NCBI GenBank assembly: GCA_934667465.1
Contig: CAKUMG010000188.1
Span: 1-8,726 of the forward strand
From: an uncultured Actinoplanes sp.
GTDB taxonomy: Bacteria; Actinomycetota; Actinomycetes; Mycobacteriales; Micromonosporaceae
Length of the DNA: 8,726 nucleotides
Direction: 5' to 3'
How positions within the stretch are numbered: position 1 is the stretch's first letter; each line of letters starts with the position of its first letter. The notes below the pieces were generated by a model. The model saw only the letters and a list, made by a program, of their open reading frames with translations. It had not been told where the DNA came from and searched no databases. This document shows, piece by piece, positions 1-5,239 of this stretch. The translations under genes and the position numbers were made by a program.

Positions 1-428
1 ACCGGATCCTGGGTGACCCGCGCGGCTGGATCGCCGGCCGCCAGTACCGGCTGCAACGGGTGCCGCAGGCCGCCGCCTCCGAGTTCACGATCTATCTGAG
101 CTCGGCGAAGACGTCCGAGAAGATGTGCGCCACCGGCGGGCTCAAGACGGCCGCCTACTCGTCCTGCCGGCTGCCCGGCCAGGTGGTCATGAACCTGACG
201 CGCTGGCAGGACGCGGTGCCCGACTACGGCGCGCCGCTGGAGGTCTACCGGGCGTACACGGTGAACCACGAGGTGGGGCACCAGCTGGGGCACGGCCACG
301 AGGCCTGCCCCGGCAAGGGCGAGCCGGCGCCGGTGATGATGCAGCAGACGTACGGCCTCAAGGGCTGCGTCGCGAACGCCTGGCCCTATCTCGACGGGCA
401 GCGGTACGCCGGCAACCCCCTCGACTGA
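1..428 (+). CDS. DUF3152 metzincin-like protein, C-terminal part (5' end outside window)
   Basis: The reading frame is open from the left edge (first full codon at base 3) to TGA at 426-428, giving about 141 C-terminal residues. It begins with ILGDPRGW, which I recognise from DUF3152 proteins of actinobacteria. The key segment, HEVGHQLGHGHE (bases 267-302), fits the metzincin zinc signature HExxHxxGxxH exactly. It is followed by PVMMQQ, placed like the Met-turn of that clan. Four cysteines (in KMCA, SSCR, EACP, KGCV) suggest disulfides and an extracytoplasmic domain. Members usually have an N-terminal membrane anchor or signal, which would lie outside this window. Substrate and physiological role are unknown, and protease activity is inferred from the motif only. 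In Mycobacterium tuberculosis the homologue (Rv3207c) also lies beside the moeZ gene, so the neighbourhood is conserved. Family assignment is firm; enzymatic function is not. Confidence 0.88.
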   Translation, partial: RILGDPRGWIAGRQYRLQRVPQAAASEFTIYLSSAKTSEKMCATGGLKTAAYSSCRLPGQVVMNLTRWQDAVPDYGAPLEVYRAYTVNHEVGHQLGHGHEACPGKGEPAPVMMQQTYGLKGCVANAWPYLDGQRYAGNPLD

Positions 429-524
429 CGGTTGATTCCCCATCCCGCATGTCGGGCCGGTGTTCCTCGTCATGCCCATCCCGGCGGCCCGCGAGCAACA
501 ATGGGGGCCGTAGACCGTCAACCC

Positions 525-530
525 GGGGAG
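525..530 (+). promoter_or_regulatory. Ribosome binding site fixing the moeZ GTG start
   Basis: GGGGAG lies 6 nt before GTG at 537-539. It supports that start over an ATG-initiated frame at 432, which would add 35 residues with no family counterpart. Confidence 0.75.
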
Positions 531-536
531 TTCACC

Positions 537-1718
537 GTGTCACTGCCCCCGCTCGTCGAGCCGGCCGACGCGCTGTCGATCGATGAGATCCAGCGCTATT
601 CCCGTCATCTGATCATTCCTGACGTCGGGATGGACGGGCAGAAGCGGCTCAAGAACGCCAAGGTGCTGGCCGTCGGCGCCGGCGGCCTCGGCTCGCCCGC
701 CCTGCTCTATCTGGCCGCGGCCGGTGTGGGCACACTCGGCATCATCGACTTCGACACCGTCGACGAGTCCAACCTGCAGCGTCAGATCATCCACGGCGTG
801 TCTGACGTCGGCCGGCCCAAGGCCGAGTCCGCGGCGTCGAGCATCCGCGAGATCAACCCGCTGGTCAACGTGGTCATCCACAACACCGCGCTGGACCGCG
901 ACAACGTCAAGGAGATCTTCAGCCAGTACGACCTGATCGTCGACGGCACCGACAACTTCGCGACCCGCTACATGGTCAACGACGCCGCGGTGCTGCTCGG
1001 CAAGCCGTACGTGTGGGGGTCGATCTACCGCTTCGACGGCCAGGCGTCCGTGTTCTGGGAGGAGCACGGTCCCTGCTACCGCTGCCTCTACCCCGAGCCC
1101 CCGCCGCCCGGCATGGTCCCGAGCTGCGCCGAGGGCGGCGTGCTCGGCGTGCTCTGCGCGTCGATCGGCTCGATCCAGGTCAACGAGGCGATCAAGCTGA
1201 TCACCGGCATCGGTGAGCCGCTGGTCGGCCGGCTGATGGTCTACGACGCCCTCGAGATGGAATACCGCAAGATCAAGGTGCGCAAGGACCCGAACTGCGC
1301 GCTCTGCGGCGACAACCCGACGGTCACCGACCTGCTCGAGGACTACGAGGACTTCTGCGGCGCCGTCTCCACCGAGGCGCAGGAGGCCACCCTCAACGCC
1401 ACGATCACCGCCCGCGAGCTCAAGGAGTGGCAGGACAGCGGCAAGGACGTGTTCCTCGTCGACGTCCGCGAGCCCGCCGAGTGGGAGATCGTCCGGATCC
1501 CGGGCGCCACCCTGATCCCCAAGGGCGAGATCCTCTCCGGCGAGGCGCTGGCCCGCTTCCCGCAGGACCGTCAGATCGTGCTGCACTGCAAGTCGGGCGT
1601 CCGCTCCGCCGAGGCCCTGGCCGCGCTCAAGCAGGCCGGCTTCAAGGACGCGGTGCACGTCCAGGGCGGCGTCGTCTCCTGGGTCAACACCGTGGACCCG
1701 TCGCTCCCGTCGTACTGA
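537..1718 (+). CDS. moeZ: MoeZ-type adenylyltransferase/sulfurtransferase (ThiF/MoeB domain plus rhodanese)
   Basis: This cytoplasmic enzyme adenylates the C-terminal Gly-Gly of ubiquitin-like sulfur carriers and then transfers sulfur to form the thiocarboxylate. Known partners in actinobacteria include MoaD-type proteins for molybdopterin and CysO for cysteine synthesis. The 393-residue length matches mycobacterial MoeZ (about 392), and the N-terminus (SLPPLVEPA, then RYSRHLIIPD) is nearly the same as I recall it. Residues 1 to about 280 form the E1-like domain, with the nucleotide-binding GAGGLG at 47-52 and the conserved cysteine C197 in PSCAEGG. Two CxxC pairs, C180/C183 and C254/C257, form an apparently intact structural zinc site. 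Residues from about 295 form a rhodanese domain with persulfide cysteine C351 in CKSGVR. The GTG start at 537 is set by GGGGAG 6 nt upstream. The gene lies 108 bp after the DUF3152 gene on the same strand, so they may be cotranscribed. No sulfur-carrier gene is visible in the window. Confidence 0.95.
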   Translation: MSLPPLVEPADALSIDEIQRYSRHLIIPDVGMDGQKRLKNAKVLAVGAGGLGSPALLYLAAAGVGTLGIIDFDTVDESNLQRQIIHGVSDVGRPKAESAASSIREINPLVNVVIHNTALDRDNVKEIFSQYDLIVDGTDNFATRYMVNDAAVLLGKPYVWGSIYRFDGQASVFWEEHGPCYRCLYPEPPPPGMVPSCAEGGVLGVLCASIGSIQVNEAIKLITGIGEPLVGRLMVYDALEMEYRKIKVRKDPNCALCGDNPTVTDLLEDYEDFCGAVSTEAQEATLNATITARELKEWQDSGKDVFLVDVREPAEWEIVRIPGATLIPKGEILSGEALARFPQDRQIVLHCKSGVRSAEALAALKQAGFKDAVHVQGGVVSWVNTVDPSLPSY

Positions 1719-1729
1719 CCGGCGTCGCT

Positions 1730-1766
1730 CCCCGGCCGTCCACCCTCCGCGGGTGGGCGGCCGGGG
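1730..1766 (+). terminator. Strong hairpin terminator after moeZ
   Basis: The left arm is 1730-1745 (CCCCGGCCGTCCACCC) and the right arm 1751-1766 (GGGTGGGCGGCCGGGG), with a 5-nt loop. All 16 positions pair, one as a G-U wobble. The hairpin starts 12 nt after the moeZ stop. It is followed by a short, poor T tract (GTTCTT at 1769-1774), typical of high-GC actinomycete terminators. Confidence 0.8.
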
Positions 1767-1866
1767 GCGTTCTTCGGATATGCGTCTTTTCGCGGGCGTC
1801 ACCGTCCCGGGTGTCGTCCACGGGCCTCCCGGACGCGATGGAGCAGCACGGACACCCGCGGCGCGG

Positions 1867-1872
1867 TACCGT
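1867..1872 (+). promoter_or_regulatory. Candidate -10 element of a leaderless promoter (QW-repeat gene)
   Basis: TACCGT fits the actinobacterial TANNNT -10 pattern and ends 6 nt before the GTG at 1879. The transcript would therefore begin at or next to the start codon. No Shine-Dalgarno sequence precedes the GTG, which agrees with leaderless translation. No clear -35 is visible. This is inference from pattern and spacing. Confidence 0.5.
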
Positions 1873-1878
1873 CACGCC

Positions 1879-2685
1879 GTGGTCGATATCGATGCCGCCA
1901 TCGGATACGTCGTCGCGCACGGCGACCCGGTCGAGCGTGCGCGCCTGTCGTTCCTGCGGGCCGGCACGGACCCGCCGGAGAGCATCCTGCACCGCGTCGA
2001 GAGCGGGCAGGCTCCGGACGGGGGCTGGCCCGCCGCCGGCGACGGGTCCGTGTCGTCGGTCGACGCGACCTGCTTCCGCCTCGCGGAGCTGGACGACCTC
2101 GGTGGGCTGCGCGGGCCGCAGGTCGAGCGCGCCCTGGCCTGGCTCGTCCGGACCCAGCGCGACGACGGCAGCTGGCAGGAGGACGAGTCGCTGGCCGGGG
2201 AGGCGCCGCCGTGGGCCATGCCCGGCGATCCCGAGGCCACGCTCTACCTGACCGCGGTGGCCGGCTTCTGGATGACGGTCGCCGAGGCCGGGCAGCGCAC
2301 GGACCGCGAGACCCCGGCCCGCCATGCCGGGACGCTCGCGTCCGCCGCCCGCTTCGTGGTCTCCCACGTGCGCCCCGACGGCAGCTGGCCGTCGTTCCTG
2401 GCCGCCGGCTGGCACGCCGCGGGCCTCCTGCACGAGCAGCAGTTCTTCTATGAGTCGGCGCGCCTCCAGCAGGTGCTCGGCGACCGCATGGGCGACATGT
2501 CCGCGGCCGACACGGCGAGCCTGGCCGCCGCCCTGCGCCGGATCGACCTCGGCGACGACTGGCTGCTGCGCGCCGCCCAGAAGCGGCTGGGCGAGACACA
2601 GCGCACGGACGGCGGCTGGGACAGCGACGAGGGCCCGGCCTTCGACGTCAACACGACACTGACCGCGATCAGGGCCTGCCGCTGA
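1879..2685 (+). CDS. Small QW-repeat protein of the prenyltransferase/squalene-oxidase fold, function unknown
   Basis: The 268-residue protein contains four QW-like repeats ending in DG(G/S)W: residues 44-50 (QAPDGGW), 93-99 (QRDDGSW), about 164-170 (VRPDGSW) and 241-247 (QRTDGGW). These mark the alpha/alpha-toroid fold shared by squalene-hopene cyclases, oxidosqualene cyclases and protein prenyltransferase beta subunits. It is less than half the usual cyclase length (about 630 residues). It lacks the DxDD protonation motif, so triterpene cyclisation is unlikely. No signal peptide or membrane segment is seen, so it is probably cytoplasmic. I chose GTG 1879 because the frame upstream runs back into the moeZ terminator, because the VVDIDAAIGYVVAHGD start matches homologues I recall from Micromonosporaceae, and because a -10-like TACCGT sits at leaderless spacing. 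The substrate is unknown. It could be a binding or scaffold protein, or a minimal terpenoid enzyme. Confidence 0.85.
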   Translation: MVDIDAAIGYVVAHGDPVERARLSFLRAGTDPPESILHRVESGQAPDGGWPAAGDGSVSSVDATCFRLAELDDLGGLRGPQVERALAWLVRTQRDDGSWQEDESLAGEAPPWAMPGDPEATLYLTAVAGFWMTVAEAGQRTDRETPARHAGTLASAARFVVSHVRPDGSWPSFLAAGWHAAGLLHEQQFFYESARLQQVLGDRMGDMSAADTASLAAALRRIDLGDDWLLRAAQKRLGETQRTDGGWDSDEGPAFDVNTTLTAIRACR

Positions 2686-2688
2686 GGG

Positions 2689-2754
2689 GGTGCCCCGTGG
2701 CGCCGCGGGTGCCCCATGACGCCGGTGTCCCATGGTGCGAGGGGTGTCCCATGG
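2689..2754 (+). repeat. Four copies of a 12-bp motif in the promoter region of the S33-type hydrolase
   Basis: The motif is GGTGYCCCRTGG. Copies lie at 2689-2700 (GGTGCCCCGTGG), 2708-2719 (GGTGCCCCATGA), 2724-2735 and 2743-2754 (both GGTGTCCCATGG). Start-to-start distances are 19, 16 and 19 bp. The array fills most of the 93-bp gap between the QW-repeat gene and the hydrolase gene. The last copy occupies the place where a -35 box would sit relative to the -10 at 2767. It may be an operator array for an unknown regulator or simply a degenerate minisatellite. Confidence 0.7.
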
Positions 2755-2766
2755 CCCCGCGATCGC

Positions 2767-2772
2767 TATCGT
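2767..2772 (+). promoter_or_regulatory. Candidate -10 element of a leaderless promoter (S33-type hydrolase)
   Basis: TATCGT fits TANNNT and ends exactly 6 nt before the ATG at 2779, the same geometry as at 1867-1879. There is no Shine-Dalgarno sequence. Initiation at the A of the ATG is the simplest reading. Confidence 0.55.
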
Positions 2773-2778
2773 GCGGAC

Positions 2779-3732
2779 ATGCCGACCTACCGGGGCGCCG
2801 ACGGGACAGAACTGCACTACGACGTACGGGACAGCCGGCCCGACCCGGCAACGGGCACGGCGATCGTGGCACTGGCCGGAGGCCCCGCCCGGCACCCGGA
2901 CTACCTCGGCGACCTGGCCGGCCTCGACACCCGCCACGAGCTGATCCTCCCGCACCTCCGCGGCGTGGGCCGATCGCCACTGCCCCCGCCCCCGCCGCCG
3001 CACCACCAGGCGCCCGCCTCGCTCCAGGCTTCCTCCTCGAGTGAGGCGTCCTCCTCGAGTCAGGCGTCCTCGTGGCACCGGGCGTCCTCGTGGCACCAGG
3101 CGTCCTACTGGCACCAGGCTGAGGACCTGGAGGCCCGCCGGACCGAGCTCGGCATCGACCGGATCCACCTGCTCGGCCACTCGGCGGGCACCCGGATGGC
3201 GCTGAGCTACGCGGTCCGCCACCCGTCGCACGTGGCCTCCTTGACCCTGGTCACGCCGCCCGCCGACTACCTGACCGGCGTCACCTCCGACGCCCCTGAG
3301 CTGCGCGCCCGCTACCGCACCCAACCCTGGTACGCCGCCGCTGCCGCCGCTGCCGCCGAGGGCCTCACGGCCGACGACGATCAAGCCCTGACCGAGTTCT
3401 ACGCCCGAGTGGCCCCCTTCGGCTACGCGGTCTGGAACGACACCGCCCGCGCCCACGCCACGGTCGGCCCGCTCAACGCCGCGGCGACCCGGGCCTACTA
3501 CAGCGCGGACCCGGTGGCCGAGCTCCGAGCCGGCCTCGGCACGGTGACCGCGCCGGTGCTCGTCATCGCCGGCGACCGCGACGCCCTGACCGGACGCGCC
3601 CCGGTCGAGGCCCTGCCCGCGCTGTTCCCTCACGGTCGCCTCTCCCTCATCGAGAACTGCGGCCACTTCCCCTGGGTGGAACAACCCGCCGCCTTCCGCG
3701 CCGCCCTGGACGCCTTCCTCCCCGCCCCCTGA
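2779..3732 (+). CDS. Alpha/beta hydrolase, proline iminopeptidase-like (S33 type), with repeat-expanded loop
   Basis: The 317-residue protein is a probable cytoplasmic serine hydrolase, with no signal peptide. The nucleophile is S135 in GHSAG, the acid D268 in GDRDAL and the base H296 in NCGHFPW. LAGGPARHPDYL, shortly after the first core strand, corresponds to the oxyanion-hole region (HGGP in classical prolyl iminopeptidases). The true substrate cannot be told from the motifs. Between the strand ending in RGVGRS and the helix leading to the nucleophile (AEDLEARR), a loop has expanded. It holds a proline run and then six-residue repeats from an 18-bp DNA repeat, about residues 77-112. A second low-complexity stretch is eight alanines at 186-193. 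ATG 2779 is preferred over an ATG at 2716, whose extra residues would come from upstream repeat DNA. MPTYRGADGTELHYDV is a usual start for the family, and TATCGT sits 6 nt upstream. It converges with the next gene. Confidence 0.9.
   Translation: MPTYRGADGTELHYDVRDSRPDPATGTAIVALAGGPARHPDYLGDLAGLDTRHELILPHLRGVGRSPLPPPPPPHHQAPASLQASSSSEASSSSQASSWHRASSWHQASYWHQAEDLEARRTELGIDRIHLLGHSAGTRMALSYAVRHPSHVASLTLVTPPADYLTGVTSDAPELRARYRTQPWYAAAAAAAAEGLTADDDQALTEFYARVAPFGYAVWNDTARAHATVGPLNAAATRAYYSADPVAELRAGLGTVTAPVLVIAGDRDALTGRAPVEALPALFPHGRLSLIENCGHFPWVEQPAAFRAALDAFLPAP
3007..3114 (+). repeat. In-frame 18-bp tandem repeat (hexapeptide repeat) inside the S33-type hydrolase
   Basis: Five clear 18-bp units lie at 3025-3042, 3043-3060, 3061-3078, 3079-3096 and 3097-3114, preceded by a degenerate unit at 3007-3024. 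A typical unit is CAGGCGTCCTCGTGGCAC. The encoded hexapeptides are QASSSS, EASSSS, QASSWH, RASSWH and QASYWH. The unit length keeps the reading frame. Units next to the conserved AEDLE segment (QASYWH) look ancestral and units further upstream more derived. Confidence 0.93.
3334..3357 (+). repeat. 9-bp repeat encoding an eight-alanine run
   Basis: GCCGCCGCT occurs at 3334-3342 and 3343-3351, followed by a partial copy (GCCGCC). It encodes A186-A193 of the S33-type hydrolase, within the cap region between the nucleophile and the catalytic Asp. Confidence 0.8.
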
Positions 3733-3805
3733 CAACCAAGCCCCCGACAACCAAGCCCCCGACAACCAAGCCCCCGACAACCAAGCCCCGGACAACCGGG
3801 CCCCA
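3731..3805 (+). repeat. 15-bp tandem repeat starting in the hydrolase stop codon, five units
   Basis: The unit GACAACCAAGCCCCC occurs at 3731-3745, 3746-3760 and 3761-3775 (identical), 3776-3790 (one change) and 3791-3805 (degenerate). The first unit begins at the G of the TGA stop codon at 3730-3732. The array fills most of the 88-bp gap between two convergent genes. Regularly spaced C tracts give G tracts on the minus strand with 10-nt spacers. Confidence 0.95.
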
Positions 3806-3811
3806 CCCGGT
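3795..3811. terminator. Possible bidirectional hairpin between convergent genes
   Basis: ACCGGG (3795-3800) and CCCGGT (3806-3811) form a perfect 6-bp inverted repeat with a 5-nt loop, 9 bp from the stop codon of the EF-hand hydrolase. There is no T tract. It is the only hairpin I see in this convergent junction and could terminate both transcripts. Confidence 0.4.
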
Positions 3812-3820
3812 CGCCGCGGG

Positions 3821-5047
3821 TCAGCGGCGCTCGGCGAGCCAGGAGGTGATGTCAGTGACGACCGCCTGGTCGGGGCTGCCGTTGGCCGGCGTGTACTTGG
3901 GCGTGATGTTCATCAGATGACCCATGCCCGGGTAGGTGATGAGGCGGTGATCCTTGTTCCCGGCCTTCGTCAGCGCCGCGTCGGTCACGATCGCCCCCAC
4001 GGTGCGGGTCTGGATGTCGTTCTGACCGTTGAGCAGCAGCACCGGCCCGCGATAGCGCGGCAGGTCCGTCGCGGGCAGCGCGAACCGGGCACTGTCGACG
4101 AGATAGGCGTCCAGGCCCTTCGGCGCGCCCGGAAGGCTCGGGAACGCGTCGAACCCGACCGCGGCCCGGACGACCGGCTCCAGCTCGGCGTCAATGGCCA
4201 GCTTTCCGTCGCCGTCGGCGTCGAAGCGTCCGTTGATCCTCAGCCCGTCGAGCAGCACCGCGCGCAACTGTCCCGCGGTCTCCTCCGGCTGCCCCAACAG
4301 GCCGTTCGACGCCTCGGACGCGGTCAGCCGCCCGTCACCGTCGAGGTCGAACTCCTCGTGCAGCAGCCCGAGCTGCGAGCCGACCGCCTGGTAGTAGAGC
4401 GTCTCACGCGGACCGGCGGCCACCACGCCCATCGCCACCACCCCGGCCGGCGCGGCGATGCCGTAGCGCCGCGGGTCGGCGGCCAGGTTGCCCGCCACCA
4501 TCGTGCCCTCGCTGTGCCCCAGCAGGAACAGCCGCTTCGCGTCCACCCGCTTCTGCCCCTGCGCGAACTTCACCGCCGCCGCCGCATCGCGCAGCACCTG
4601 CTCGTACGGCTTCTCCGGATAGAGCTGCGCGGGATCGTCGCTCAGCTTCGGGCCGACGCCGACGACGCCGCGCTTGTTGAACCGGAGCACGGCGAATCCC
4701 TGCCGGTTGACCGCCTGTGCGATCGGCTTGAGGGTGGAGACCGCGCCGGGCAGGGTCTGGTCCATGTCGTTCTTGCCGCTGCCGTGCAGCAGCACGACCG
4801 TGGGCAGCTTGCCCCGGGAGCCCCGGGGATAGGAGAGCTCGCCCCGCGCGACCCACCCGCCCGCCATGCCGATCTCGACCGTTTCCCGGACGATGCCCTC
4901 CCACCCGGTGCGGGTCGCCGCCGTCGTGGTGGCGGCCTCGGACCGGGCGAGCGGCACGGCGACGATCGCCGCCGCCGCGGCGGCGATGACGGCCACCCCG
5001 CTCACGACGCGTGAATGGCGGCGCTTTCCCGATGTGTGCTCTGTCAT
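3821..5047 (-). CDS. Secreted alpha/beta hydrolase with two EF-hand-like calcium loops in the cap region
   Basis: The 408-residue protein has a Sec-type signal peptide: basic KRRHSR at 8-13, a hydrophobic alanine/valine-rich segment at about 14-33, and likely cleavage near SEA-A (about 38). There is no lipobox cysteine. The mature protein is an alpha/beta hydrolase of the dienelactone hydrolase/acyl-peptidase style. LLHGSGKND marks the oxyanion region, S179 in GHSEG the nucleophile, D344 in NGQND the acid and H377 in GMGH the base. Between nucleophile and acid lie two EF-hand-like loops. DLDGDGRLTASE at 234-245 is canonical, with acidic residues at positions 1, 3, 5 and 12. DADGDGKLAIDAE from 276 has its glutamate at position 13. 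Calcium binding is inferred from these loops, and the substrate is unknown. ATG 5047 is chosen because GAGGAG lies 4 nt upstream and the signal peptide starts there; a start at 5122 would bury it. The gene diverges from the two-component system and may be its target. Confidence 0.88.
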   Translation of the reverse strand: MTEHTSGKRRHSRVVSGVAVIAAAAAAIVAVPLARSEAATTTAATRTGWEGIVRETVEIGMAGGWVARGELSYPRGSRGKLPTVVLLHGSGKNDMDQTLPGAVSTLKPIAQAVNRQGFAVLRFNKRGVVGVGPKLSDDPAQLYPEKPYEQVLRDAAAAVKFAQGQKRVDAKRLFLLGHSEGTMVAGNLAADPRRYGIAAPAGVVAMGVVAAGPRETLYYQAVGSQLGLLHEEFDLDGDGRLTASEASNGLLGQPEETAGQLRAVLLDGLRINGRFDADGDGKLAIDAELEPVVRAAVGFDAFPSLPGAPKGLDAYLVDSARFALPATDLPRYRGPVLLLNGQNDIQTRTVGAIVTDAALTKAGNKDHRLITYPGMGHLMNITPKYTPANGSPDQAVVTDITSWLAERR

Positions 5048-5051
5048 GGGG

Positions 5052-5057
5052 CTCCTC
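5052..5057 (-). promoter_or_regulatory. Ribosome binding site deciding the EF-hand hydrolase start
   Basis: Read on the minus strand this is GAGGAG, 4 nt before ATG 5047-5045. It supports the shorter, signal-peptide-initiated product. Confidence 0.8.
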
Positions 5058-5151
5058 AACCAGGCTCCGGATCGCCGCTTCGGGCGTCGGGAACAGCCTG
5101 TCGAATCGCCGCTGACCGGCACATCCGGCGCAGGCAGGAACTCTCGTTTGC

Positions 5152-5182
5152 GACCTCCGACGGAGGCCCTCCGCCGGAGGTC
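5152..5182. promoter_or_regulatory. Tandem palindrome (two CCTCCGNCGGAGG sites), candidate operator
   Basis: CCTCCGACGGAGG (5154-5166) and CCTCCGCCGGAGG (5168-5180) are each palindromic around one central base and separated by 1 bp (14-bp period). Flanking GA and TC extend the whole block to a 31-bp inverted repeat with a single mismatch pair. It sits in the divergent gap, 58-88 bp before the kinase start and 105-135 bp before the hydrolase start. The bound regulator is unknown; the neighbouring response regulator is one candidate. As RNA it would form a long stem, so a structured leader is the alternative. Confidence 0.65.
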
Positions 5183-5189
5183 AGAACTT

Positions 5190-5215
5190 CCCCGTCGAGG
5201 TTTCCGGCGACGGGG
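5190..5215. promoter_or_regulatory. Perfect 8-bp inverted repeat upstream of the kinase -10, candidate operator
   Basis: Arms CCCCGTCG (5190-5197) and CGACGGGG (5208-5215) are separated by 10 bp. The repeat ends 10 bp before TAGCAT (5226-5231), so it overlaps the expected -35 region, a usual place for a repressor or class II activator site. Confidence 0.5.
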
Positions 5216-5225
5216 TCCGCATCAG

Positions 5226-5231
5226 TAGCAT
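5226..5231 (+). promoter_or_regulatory. Candidate -10 element before the sensor kinase
   Basis: TAGCAT fits TANNNT and ends 8 nt before ATG 5240. No Shine-Dalgarno sequence precedes that ATG, so the transcript may be leaderless or nearly so. The spacing is 2 nt longer than at the two upstream leaderless candidates, so support is weaker. Confidence 0.4.
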
Positions 5232-5239
5232 CGGCGCCG

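Noticed and set aside
444..456. CCCGCATGTCGGG hairpin after the DUF3152 gene as a terminator
   Set aside because: The stem is only 4 bp with no T tract, which is expected often by chance at this GC content. The DUF3152 gene may read through into moeZ.
540..1802. A 420-codon minus-strand frame antisense to moeZ
   Set aside because: It lies fully opposite an unmistakable moeZ, has biased composition and no recognisable domain.
1808..1858. Inverted repeat CGGGTGTC / GACACCCG upstream of the QW-repeat gene
   Set aside because: The arms are 8 bp with 35 bp between them, GC-rich and without promoter-linked placement. This is not distinguishable from chance.
1753..1878. GTG at 1753 as start of the QW-repeat protein
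   Set aside because: It falls in the right arm of the moeZ terminator hairpin and adds 42 unconserved residues.
2716..2778. Upstream ATG at 2716 as start of the S33-type hydrolase
   Set aside because: The extra 21 residues would be encoded by the 12-bp repeat region and have no family counterpart. ATG 2779 matches the usual N-terminus and the leaderless -10 spacing.
1684..3795. A 703-codon open frame on the minus strand, antisense to the QW-repeat and S33-type hydrolase genes
   Set aside because: It is a by-product of high third-position GC. It translates to low-complexity arginine/glycine/valine-rich sequence with no family features, and its start lies in the 15-bp repeat (read as repeated SGAWL). 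The sense-strand proteins are clearly real.
3007..3805. CRISPR-like array
   Set aside because: The repeats are short and contiguous, without unique spacers, and no cas genes are present. They are minisatellites.
3917..5014. A 365-codon plus-strand frame antisense to the EF-hand hydrolase
   Set aside because: It is a shadow frame. The minus-strand product has a signal peptide, catalytic triad and ribosome binding site.
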